The position numbers and the translations under genes are program-made. A model generated the notes under the pieces. That model did no database searches and had not been told where the DNA came from. It worked only from the letters and a program-made list of their open reading frames with translations. Source: an uncultured Burkholderiales bacterium (lineage in GTDB: Bacteria > Pseudomonadota > Gammaproteobacteria > Burkholderiales > Burkholderiaceae). Taken from it: a stretch of DNA of 10,708 nucleotides. The stretch covers positions 1-10,708 of the forward strand of contig CAIMWY010000172.1 of NCBI GenBank assembly GCA_903845315.1, given 5' to 3'. This document shows positions 1 through 6,694 of this stretch, piece after piece (position 1 is the first letter of the stretch; the number at the start of each line of letters is the position of its first letter).

Positions 1-582
1 AAACACCCGAGGCACCTTAGGAACCATGGTGGGGTAATAACTTTCACGCGCCCTGATTTTTTCCAAATCGTAGCGGTCCCGCCAACCATGAAGCGCAAAA
101 AAGTTGGCCGCTTCTTCGCCGCCAAAGGCATTCATGCCCTGTGAGTACAAACACGCCAAGTGGTGGTCTGCGGCGCTCATCCACAGCTGACATGTGTGGT
201 CGGGCCTGCTCCAGTGCTCGCACAACCAATGGGCCAAACCCACATGGTCGGGATGCATGTGGGTGACGATGACGCGCAGGACGGGCAAGCCTTCGAGTTG
301 GGTGTCAAAGACGTGCTGCCAGTGCTGCTTGGCCTCGTCGCTGGACACGCAACAGTCCACCACGGCCCAGCCATCAATCACGCCCTCAGGTCCTTCGCGC
401 TGATCACGCAGCAACCAGAGGTTGATGTGGTCCAGCGCAAACGGCAAGGGCATGCGCACCCAACGCACACCGGGCGCAAGTTCGGTGCTTGAGCCAGGAG
501 CGGGCTTGTTGCCTGCATGAGGGTAGTGCAAGCGCTGTTCAAGCAATTGCGCGTGCGATGGTGTGGGGGTAGAGGCCTTCAT
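1..582 (-). CDS. MBL-fold metallo-hydrolase, 3' end cut by window edge
   Basis: This frame is open from an ATG at 582 through base 1 and gives 194 residues with no stop, so the C-terminal part lies outside the window. The metallo-beta-lactamase metal motif THMHPDHVG sits at residues 107-115, with ligands His108, His110, Asp112 and His113. It follows a beta strand (VLRVIV) and an earlier Asp at about 76 (WAVVDCC), where many family members read VDTG. Such proteins bind one or two metals, usually zinc, and hydrolyse thioesters, esters or other bonds; family members with this N-terminus are often about 350 residues. The start overlaps the stop of the upstream hydratase (TGATG), with AAAGG six bases upstream, so it is translated with the operon. 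No signal peptide is visible, suggesting a cytoplasmic enzyme. The substrate is unknown; a CoA-thioester hydrolase is a guess from context. Confidence 0.88.
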   Translation of the reverse strand, partial: MKASTPTPSHAQLLEQRLHYPHAGNKPAPGSSTELAPGVRWVRMPLPFALDHINLWLLRDQREGPEGVIDGWAVVDCCVSSDEAKQHWQHVFDTQLEGLPVLRVIVTHMHPDHVGLAHWLCEHWSRPDHTCQLWMSAADHHLACLYSQGMNAFGGEEAANFFALHGWRDRYDLEKIRARESYYPTMVPKVPRVF

Positions 583-1367
583 CAACGGCCTTTGAACACC
601 GGTGTGCGTTTTTCTAAAAATGCGGCACACCCCTCATGGGCGTCTTCGGTTTGCAGCAGCAGGCTGATGGTGGCCACCTCGTGCGACAAAGCCGCGCTCA
701 AGGGCATGTCGGCGCCTTGCAGCATAGAAGTTTTGAGAAGACGCAAAGCCCAAGGAGATTTGCCGGCGATGCGCTGCGCCAAGGTCATCGCCTCACCCAT
801 CAATTCCGACTGCGGCACGGCACGGTTGACCAAACCGATCTGCACCGCCTCAGCGGCCGACAGAAAGTCACCCGTGAACATCAGCATCTTGGCTTGGCAC
901 AGGGGGATTTGCCGCATCAAGCGCTGCGAGCCACCGCCACCGGGAAACAAGCCCAATTTGATTTCGGGTAACCCTAACTTCGCGTTGTCGGCCATCAAAC
1001 GGATGTCGGTGGTCAACATGAATTCAGCCCCACCGCCCAAGGCCCAGCCATTGACTGCGGCAATGATGGGTTTGGCGCACACTTCAAAGCGACGAAACAC
1101 GCGGTGCAAGACCAGCGCAAAGTCTTGGTAGTGCGACAGCGCATGGCGGCTGTTCAAGTCGCCGATGTTGCCTCCGGCCATGAAGGTTCGCTGGTCACAC
1201 CCTGTGACCACAATCACACGCACTTGCGCGTCTTGCTCCAACACCTCCAAGGCTTCTTCCATGGCCAACACCATGGGCAAGTCCAAGGTGTTCATCGATT
1301 CAGGGCGATTGAAAGTCATCACCCCCACCGCCGCTTCGCGGCGTGTCAGTACATGGGGTTGGGACAT
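582..1367 (-). CDS. Enoyl-CoA hydratase/isomerase family protein (canonical two-Glu crotonase)
   Basis: The 261-residue length is normal for a crotonase. The oxyanion-hole region is FMAGGNI at residues 62-68. The core segment NGWALGGGAEF (106-116) carries the first catalytic glutamate, Glu115. LPEIKLG (133-139) carries the second, Glu135, and is followed by the glycine-rich FPGGGGSQRL. With both glutamates present it should be able to hydrate 2-enoyl-CoA to 3-hydroxyacyl-CoA, although isomerase or related activity cannot be excluded. The ATG at 1367 is chosen over the in-frame GTG at 1439, because AAGGAG lies six bases upstream of it and the 1439 start would run into the synthetase gene. The gene lies 44 bp after the synthetase and overlaps the MBL gene by one base. 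In this operon it could serve a beta-oxidation step of the shortened terpene acyl-CoA, which is an inference. Confidence 0.93.
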   Translation of the reverse strand: MSQPHVLTRREAAVGVMTFNRPESMNTLDLPMVLAMEEALEVLEQDAQVRVIVVTGCDQRTFMAGGNIGDLNSRHALSHYQDFALVLHRVFRRFEVCAKPIIAAVNGWALGGGAEFMLTTDIRLMADNAKLGLPEIKLGLFPGGGGSQRLMRQIPLCQAKMLMFTGDFLSAAEAVQIGLVNRAVPQSELMGEAMTLAQRIAGKSPWALRLLKTSMLQGADMPLSAALSHEVATISLLLQTEDAHEGCAAFLEKRTPVFKGR

Positions 1368-1373
1368 GGCATT

Positions 1374-1379
1374 CTCCTT
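1374..1379 (-). promoter_or_regulatory. Shine-Dalgarno AAGGAG deciding the crotonase start
   Basis: AAGGAG on the minus strand ends six bases before the ATG at 1367. This near-perfect spacing supports that ATG over the longer GTG start at 1439. Confidence 0.85.
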
Positions 1380-1411
1380 TTGTGGTCGGTTGAAGACGTT
1401 CTGATAAAAAT

Positions 1412-3055
1412 TCAGGACGTGCGTTGGCGTTTTTTCCACGACCTCAAGTCCATCATGCCTGCTGCTGTGCGCGGATCAATGTCTGCCGCAAACAGTTGGT
1501 GCTTTTGGACCTTTTGGGTGCCGGTGGTTGGGATTTCGTCGGTGAACCACAACCAGCCTGGCGCTTTGAAGTAAGCCAAGCTGGCATCGCAGTGCGCAAA
1601 CAATTCGCGCACCAACGCATCGTCTGCACTATGCGGCACAGCCACACCCGGCTTGAGCACAACGCAGGCCAACACCTCTTCCTCACGCACTTCGTCTTTG
1701 ACAGCCAACACGGCGGCTTGCGCCACCCAGGGGTGACTTTGCAACACAGCCTCGACCTCAGCCGCAGCAATGTTTTCGCCCGAGCGTCGGATGATGTTTT
1801 TTCGCCGCTCTAAGAAATGCAACAAGCCATCGGCATCGCGCACCACGATGTCGCCGGTGTGGAACCAACCGCCACGCCAGGCCAGCTCGGTGGCGGCTTC
1901 ATCGTCCAAATACCCACTGAAAAAATCGCGGCGTGGGCTGCTGGCTGAGTCACGCACCAGCATTTCACCCGGCGTGCCGTCGGGCACATCGACATCGACA
2001 TCGTTGACCACCCGCACTTGCATGCCGGGCTGCACCCGGCCAATGGCGCGCGTGCCGACTTGGCGCGGCAGATCGGCATCAAAAATGGCGCGCACCATCT
2101 CGGTCATGCCCCAAATTTCTACCAAGGGATAGCCAAAGCGTTGCTCAAACTCGGCATGCCGTTGTGGGTCCACCCCGGCGCCAATGGCAAAGCGAACTTG
2201 GTGGTCACGCTCCAGCGGATGGCTGGCTTGGTTGAGCAACATGGGCACCACCACCCCTAGGTAGTGCACCACCGTGGCTTGGGACTCATGCACTTCGGTG
2301 AACCAGCGCGAGACTTGAAAACGATCGGTCTGTATTTGGCAATTGCCTTTGAGCATGGCGCAGTAAAACGAAAAAATCAATGCGTTCACATGGAACACCG
2401 GCAGCGGGTTGTAAATGCGCTCGCAGGCTTCACCAAAATTGACTAAGCCACCGCGTGTGGCATACCAGCGCCCGGCCGCCAACTCATAGCGGTGCGACAT
2501 CAGGCATCCCTTGGGTCGACCGGTGGTGCCCGAGGTGTAAAGCACGCTGGCAATGCTGGCTGCATCCGGCGTGGTGGACGTCGCTGCACGGGCCGCAGCA
2601 GGCAAAACCATCTGCGCACTCAGGGGCACCACTGCGGCTTGGTGCTCAGACACGGCCAAGGCTTGCTGCAACAGCGCGACCATGGGGTCGACCACCACCA
2701 CCAAGTCCAGCTTGGCGTGCTCAATCACATACGCCATCTCAGGCGCTCGGTGATCTGGATTGAGTGGCACACAGCACACACCCAAGGCATTCATGGCCAG
2801 CTTGTGCAAGAAATGCTCCAAGCGGTTTTCAAGCAACAAGCCCACGCGATGCCCGACACCGTAACCGGCCATTCGGTAGCACTGCATCAAGTCACGCACC
2901 GCGTCTGCGGCTTGCGCGTAACTGAAGGTTTGACCTGCTGGCGCATAGGCCCGCGCAGGGTTGGCGGGCGCCACCAAAAATGGTCGCTGCGCATAGGCCT
3001 TGGCAGCCGCAAAAAAAACGTCTGGAATGGTCGAAGTCTCACCGATGTCAATCAT
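1412..3055 (-). CDS. Acyl-CoA synthetase (AMP-forming), AtuH-like by context
   Basis: This 547-residue ANL-superfamily adenylate-forming ligase would activate a terpenoid acid (citronellate or geranate by context) with ATP and CoA to acyl-CoA. The motifs appear in the expected order. They are the phosphate loop YTSGTTGRPKG at 173-183, NPLPVFHVNA at 216-225, WGMTEM at 315-320, GWFHTGD at 396-402, the hinge RRKNIIRRSGENIAAAEVE at about 417-435, and the C-terminal lysine in PTTGTQKVQK (Lys515). The sequence style recalls the crotonobetaine/carnitine-CoA ligase (CaiC) branch more than classical FadD. No signal peptide or membrane span is seen. The start has a strong AGGAGG four bases upstream and lies 36 bp after the carboxyltransferase stop. 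Pseudomonas atu clusters carry an acyl-CoA synthetase (AtuH) at a similar place, but orthology is not proven here. Substrate specificity cannot be read from the sequence. Confidence 0.93.
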   Translation of the reverse strand: MIDIGETSTIPDVFFAAAKAYAQRPFLVAPANPARAYAPAGQTFSYAQAADAVRDLMQCYRMAGYGVGHRVGLLLENRLEHFLHKLAMNALGVCCVPLNPDHRAPEMAYVIEHAKLDLVVVVDPMVALLQQALAVSEHQAAVVPLSAQMVLPAAARAATSTTPDAASIASVLYTSGTTGRPKGCLMSHRYELAAGRWYATRGGLVNFGEACERIYNPLPVFHVNALIFSFYCAMLKGNCQIQTDRFQVSRWFTEVHESQATVVHYLGVVVPMLLNQASHPLERDHQVRFAIGAGVDPQRHAEFEQRFGYPLVEIWGMTEMVRAIFDADLPRQVGTRAIGRVQPGMQVRVVNDVDVDVPDGTPGEMLVRDSASSPRRDFFSGYLDDEAATELAWRGGWFHTGDIVVRDADGLLHFLERRKNIIRRSGENIAAAEVEAVLQSHPWVAQAAVLAVKDEVREEEVLACVVLKPGVAVPHSADDALVRELFAHCDASLAYFKAPGWLWFTDEIPTTGTQKVQKHQLFAADIDPRTAAGMMDLRSWKKRQRTS

Positions 3056-3059
3056 GTCG

Positions 3060-3065
3060 CCTCCT
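3060..3065 (-). promoter_or_regulatory. Strong Shine-Dalgarno AGGAGG of the acyl-CoA synthetase
   Basis: A full AGGAGG lies four bases upstream of the ATG at 3055. It is the strongest ribosome site in the window and suggests that the synthetase is translated independently of the carboxyltransferase upstream of it. Confidence 0.85.
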
Positions 3066-3091
3066 GCATCGCCCTGTGTGTTGAATGCCGG

Positions 3092-4699
3092 TCAGAGCCT
3101 GAGCACGCCGTAGCCCATGTCACCAAACGGCGCATTCAAGGACGCCACAATGGCCATGCCCAAGGCATTGCGGGTGTCGACCGGGTCCAAGATGCCATCG
3201 TCCCACAGCTCTGAACTGGAGTAATAGGCATCGCTCTCTGCCTGAAAGCTGTCGAGCACGGGTTGACGAATGGCTTGAATGTCTTCTTGGCTGAGTTGTT
3301 GGCCTTCACGCTGCAATTGGCGAATCTTGACATCGGCCAAGGTGTTGGCGGCTTGCTCCGCACCCATGACGGCAATTTGCGATTGCGGCCACATCCACAA
3401 AAATCGTCCATCAAAAGCGCGACCACACATGCCGTAATTGCCCGCCCCAAATGAGCCACCGACGATCACAGTGAACTTGGGCACCGTGCAGCCCACCTGG
3501 GTCATGATCATCTTGGCACCGTCTTTGGTGATGCCCCGTTCTTCGTACTCGCGACCCACCATGTAGCCGGTGATGTTTTGCAAGAACACCAGCGGGGTGC
3601 GGTCACGGTCACACAAGCGCATGAAGTGCGCCGCTTTGAGTGAACTGTCGTTGAAGAGCACGCCGTTGTTGGCCAAGATGCCCACCTTGCAACCCCAGAT
3701 GCGGGCGAAGCCGCAGACCATGGTGGTGCCGTAATCGGGTTGGTATTCATGAAAGTGGCTGCCGTCGACGATGCGTGCAATCACCTCGCGCATGTCAAAA
3801 CCAACCTTCCAATCGGTGGGAATGATGCCGTACAACTCTTGCGGGTCGTAGTGCGGTGGCTCGGCGTCAATGCGGTCAATGCGTTGTTTGAGCACCGGAC
3901 TGGTCTGCGCAAAGATGTCGCGCGCCAAGGCCATGGCATGGGGCTCATCATCGGCCGCGTAGTCGCAAGTGCCTGAGACCGTGGTGTGCATCTGCGCACC
4001 ACCCAAGGCTTCGGCACTGACCACCTCGCCGGTGGCGGCCTTGACCAAAGGAGGTCCGCCTAAAAACACACCACCATTGCCACGCACGATGACGCTGTAA
4101 TCGCTCAAGGCCGGAATGTAGGCACCGCCTGCGGTGCAATGCCCCAACACCACCGCAATTTGCGGCACACCCAATTTGGACAAGGTGCATTGGTTGCGAA
4201 AAATACGCCCGGCGGTGTAACGGTCGGGGAACAAGTCTGCCTGCAAGGGCAAAAAGCCACCAGCGCTGTCACACAGGTGGATCACCGGCAAGCGGTTCTC
4301 AATGGCAATGTCTAAAGTGCGAATGATCTTCTTGACCGACAAGGGGTACCAGGCACCGCCTTTGATGCTGGGATCATCCGCATGGATGATGACTTCACGT
4401 CCATGGATGATGCCAATGCCTGAGACCTGCCCTGCCCCATGCACGTCGCCGCCATAGGCGCGGTTGGCAGCCAAGGCCGACAGCTCGAGAAACGGTGTGC
4501 CTGGATCCAGCAACAAATCGAGCCGTTCGCGCACGGTGAGTTTTTTGCTTTTTATGAGTCGGTCTACATCGCGTTGAGGTCGCTGGTGGCGGGCTTGGTT
4601 CAAACGCTCGCGCAGGGTCTTGACCCGCTCGCTCATGTCGGCAAAGTTTTTGCGATAGACGGTGGATTCGGTGTCCACCTTGCTGATGATGCGGCTCAT
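3092..4699 (-). CDS. atuC: Acyl-CoA carboxylase beta (carboxyltransferase) subunit, geranyl-CoA carboxylase type
   Basis: This 535-residue protein has the length and plan of MCC/GCC beta subunits, with two crotonase-like halves. The N-half has DDPSIKGGAWYPL (108-120), CTAGGAYIPALSDY (188-201) and GGPPLVKAATGE (214-225). The C-half has NNGVLFNDSSLKAAHF (344-359), LVFLQNITGYMVG (370-382), the oxyanion loop GGSFGAGNYGM (414-424) and GRAFDGRFLWMWP (426-438). It transfers CO2 from carboxybiotin to the methyl branch of an enoyl-CoA. Residues 161-167 read YTAGRIF where leucine-pathway methylcrotonyl-CoA carboxylases, as I recall them, read (E/D)HFGR. The smaller Ala would suit a longer substrate such as geranyl-CoA. 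The start overlaps the biotin-carrier stop (ATGA), with GGAG seven bases upstream. Naming it atuC rests mainly on the linked atuA gene; methylcrotonyl-CoA carboxylase is the alternative. Confidence 0.93.
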   Translation of the reverse strand: MSRIISKVDTESTVYRKNFADMSERVKTLRERLNQARHQRPQRDVDRLIKSKKLTVRERLDLLLDPGTPFLELSALAANRAYGGDVHGAGQVSGIGIIHGREVIIHADDPSIKGGAWYPLSVKKIIRTLDIAIENRLPVIHLCDSAGGFLPLQADLFPDRYTAGRIFRNQCTLSKLGVPQIAVVLGHCTAGGAYIPALSDYSVIVRGNGGVFLGGPPLVKAATGEVVSAEALGGAQMHTTVSGTCDYAADDEPHAMALARDIFAQTSPVLKQRIDRIDAEPPHYDPQELYGIIPTDWKVGFDMREVIARIVDGSHFHEYQPDYGTTMVCGFARIWGCKVGILANNGVLFNDSSLKAAHFMRLCDRDRTPLVFLQNITGYMVGREYEERGITKDGAKMIMTQVGCTVPKFTVIVGGSFGAGNYGMCGRAFDGRFLWMWPQSQIAVMGAEQAANTLADVKIRQLQREGQQLSQEDIQAIRQPVLDSFQAESDAYYSSSELWDDGILDPVDTRNALGMAIVASLNAPFGDMGYGVLRL

Positions 4700-5196
4700 G
4701 CGGGGGCTCCGGTCTGACTGCTTGGACGCACACGGGCCAAAGTGGCACCGCGTTGGAACGTCTGTCCTTCGGTGAATGGAAGATCTTCCAGCACACCGTC
4801 TTGGGTGGCTTCGATGGTCATCTGCAGCTTCATGCTCTCAATCACCAGCAGCGGTGCGCCAGCTTTGACCACGCTGCCCGGGCGCATCAGCCACGACACC
4901 ACCACCCCAGGCATGGGCGCCTGCGACACGCCACCGCCGTGCGCGGCGGCACCGGCGTTGGCACGTGTGGGATCCACGCGGTCGATGCGGCAGGCGCGGC
5001 CGTTGAGTTGCACATACACGCTGTCGCCATGCGCCACTGCATGCAGCCTGTGCGCGTGCGTGGACTGCTGAACACTGAAGGTCTGGGGCGTCAGCGAGCG
5101 CACCACAACGCGGGTGTCGTCCACCACCACATCGGCACCGTGCTTGCGGGTCTGGTGGCTCGGCTCAGCCGCGCCTTGAATCACATAAGTTGTCAT
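4696..5196 (-). CDS. Stand-alone biotin carboxyl carrier (BT-BCCP part of the carboxylase alpha chain)
   Basis: This 166-residue protein ends in a biotinyl domain. It has the APMPG turn at residues 93-97, GSVVKAGAPLLVIESMKLQ at about 107-125, and Lys123 of ESMKL as the biotin acceptor (more often EAMKM). The first 85 or so residues are beta-rich (VVVDDTRVVV, SVYVQLNGRACRIDRV). They fit the BT domain that docks the alpha chain on the beta subunit in MCC/GCC. Biotin carboxylase, BT and BCCP are usually one chain of about 660 residues; here the carrier is separate and in another frame, 28 bp after the biotin carboxylase stop. The two parts sum to 655 residues. The ATG at 5196 has no convincing Shine-Dalgarno, and its frame stays open upstream to a TGA near 5263. 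It is either a true split subunit or the distal part of a frameshifted gene. It overlaps the beta subunit by four bases. Confidence 0.88.
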   Translation of the reverse strand: MTTYVIQGAAEPSHQTRKHGADVVVDDTRVVVRSLTPQTFSVQQSTHAHRLHAVAHGDSVYVQLNGRACRIDRVDPTRANAGAAAHGGGVSQAPMPGVVVSWLMRPGSVVKAGAPLLVIESMKLQMTIEATQDGVLEDLPFTEGQTFQRGATLARVRPSSQTGAPA

Positions 5197-5224
5197 GGTC
5201 TGTGTTTTTAAATTGGGTGGGCAT

Positions 5225-6694
5225 TCAATTGCGCCAGGCCCCCATGGACAAATGGGGTTCGCTCACCGTGGTGCTGAAAGGATCACGACTCGCGGCAGCG
5301 GCCACGGCCACCAGGGCCTGTCGCTGGGCGTCGGTCCATGGCGCGGGTTTTAAGCTGGCTTTGTGTCGCTCTAAGAAATCGGTGTCAGTTGCACCAGCTT
5401 GGAACTCGGGATGGGCCAACACACGGCCTAAGAAATGGCTGTTGAGCGTGACACCCAACATCACCGTGTCTTGCAAGGCTTGGCGCATGCGCGAGATCGC
5501 CACATCACGGCTGGCACCGTGCACCACCAGCTTAGCCAACATTGAATCAAAGTCGGCGCTGACCGTGGCACCTTGCATCACGCCGTTGTCAAACCGCACA
5601 CCGGGTCCTTGGGGCTCTTGCAGCAGCAAGACTTTGCCTGTATCGGGCACAAAGCCGGCGTCGGCGTCTTCGGCCAAGATGCGGCACTCAATGGCACTGC
5701 CATGCCACTGCACTTGCTCTTGCCGCAGAGGCAATGGTTCGCCTTGGGCCACGCGCAATTGCCACTCGACCAAGTCCAAGCCCGTGACCATTTCGGTCAC
5801 CGGGTGCTCCACCTGCAAGCGGGTGTTCATTTCTAAAAAATAAAACTCGCCGGTTTGCGACACGATGCATTCGACCGTGCCGGCATTCACATAACCGGCT
5901 GCACTGGCCAGCGTCACAGCCGCTTGGCAGATGCGCTGACGCAACTCAGCACTCAGAGTGGGTGCGGGTGTTTCCTCGATCAGTTTTTGAAACCGACGCT
6001 GGATAGAACACTCGCGCTCTCCCAAATGGATCACTTGGCCTTGGGCGTCACCAAACACCTGAACCTCGATGTGTCGGGGTTTCTCGACAAAGCGCTCAGC
6101 CAACAAACGTCCATCGCCAAAGTAACGCTGGCTTTCAGCGCGTGCAGTGGCAATCGCCTGCGTCAAGCCAGCAGCATCGCGCACGATGTGCATGCCTTTG
6201 CCGCCACCGCCTGCGGTGCCTTTGATGAGCAAAGGAAAACCAATCGCGGCGGCACGCTCGGCAAATGTCTCTGGCGACGATTCTTCTTCGGCCGAAGGCG
6301 TCACTGGCACGCCATGCTGGGTGGCAAAGTTACGGGCGGTGATTTTGTCGCCCATGCGTTCAATCACATCTGCAGGTGGGCCCACAAAAATCAAACCTGC
6401 TTGTGCCACCGCACGCGCAAAGCCTGCGTTTTCAGACAAGAAACCGTAACCAGGGTGGATGGCATCGCAACCGGTGTCTAGCGCAGCCTGTATCAAGGCC
6501 TGCGGATTCAACCACGCTGAGACGGGTGGGTCCCCGATCAATTCAACCGTTTCGCTGGCGATTTGCAGCGCCGGACCATGGCGGTCGCGCGCATGCCAAG
6601 GCACCACGGTGGCAATGCCCATGCGCTGTGCTGTGCGCACAATACGCAGGGCAATCTCGGCACGGTTGGCAATAAATAATTTATGAAGGGTCAT
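5225..6694 (-). CDS. atuF: Biotin carboxylase subunit of geranyl-CoA-type carboxylase (alpha chain lacking BCCP)
   Basis: This 489-residue ATP-grasp protein carboxylates biotin with ATP and bicarbonate. Visible elements, in E. coli AccC-like order, are IANRAEIA (8-15), HPGYGFLSEN (80-89), Lys117 in GDKITA, Lys158 in IKGTAGGGGKGM (157-168), His208 in PRHIEVQV, and Lys237 in the bicarbonate site. Glu275, Glu288, Arg292 and Glu296 follow in GTVECI and EMNTRLQVEHPVTEM, and Arg338 in ECRILAED. Catalytic Arg292, Glu296 and Arg338 are intact. Two positions differ from the usual consensus: Ala12 (usually NRGEIA) and Phe235 (usually QRRHQK). The chain stops at GAWRN, close to where MCC/GCC alpha chains read a GWRLN-like stretch before their BT domain. 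The BT-BCCP half is the next gene. The start overlaps the TetR stop (ATGA) with no clear Shine-Dalgarno, suggesting coupled translation. The symbol atuF refers to the equivalent part of the Pseudomonas chain. Confidence 0.92.
   Translation of the reverse strand: MTLHKLFIANRAEIALRIVRTAQRMGIATVVPWHARDRHGPALQIASETVELIGDPPVSAWLNPQALIQAALDTGCDAIHPGYGFLSENAGFARAVAQAGLIFVGPPADVIERMGDKITARNFATQHGVPVTPSAEEESSPETFAERAAAIGFPLLIKGTAGGGGKGMHIVRDAAGLTQAIATARAESQRYFGDGRLLAERFVEKPRHIEVQVFGDAQGQVIHLGERECSIQRRFQKLIEETPAPTLSAELRQRICQAAVTLASAAGYVNAGTVECIVSQTGEFYFLEMNTRLQVEHPVTEMVTGLDLVEWQLRVAQGEPLPLRQEQVQWHGSAIECRILAEDADAGFVPDTGKVLLLQEPQGPGVRFDNGVMQGATVSADFDSMLAKLVVHGASRDVAISRMRQALQDTVMLGVTLNSHFLGRVLAHPEFQAGATDTDFLERHKASLKPAPWTDAQRQALVAVAAAASRDPFSTTVSEPHLSMGAWRN

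Noticed and set aside
517..1131. A 204-codon plus-strand frame opposite the crotonase gene
   Set aside because: The minus strand here encodes a complete crotonase with both glutamates; the plus-strand product has no recognisable motif.
1368..1411. The 44-bp gap after the synthetase stop as a possible terminator or promoter
   Set aside because: It has a T-rich stretch but no stable hairpin and no recognisable -35/-10 pair; it holds only the ribosome site of the next gene.
582..1439. A longer form of the crotonase starting with GTG at 1439
   Set aside because: It would overlap the synthetase end and has no ribosome site, while the ATG at 1367 has AAGGAG at ideal spacing.
2492..3214. A 240-codon plus-strand frame opposite the 5' part of the synthetase gene
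   Set aside because: It crosses the synthetase/carboxyltransferase junction, has no domain pattern, and its codons mirror the minus-strand genes.
3092..6694. Leucine-pathway methylcrotonyl-CoA carboxylase (liuB/liuD)
   Set aside because: The linked atuA gene, the YTAG pocket and the absence of isovaleryl-CoA dehydrogenase and HMG-CoA lyase genes fit the terpene enzyme better, although the leucine enzyme is not excluded by sequence alone.
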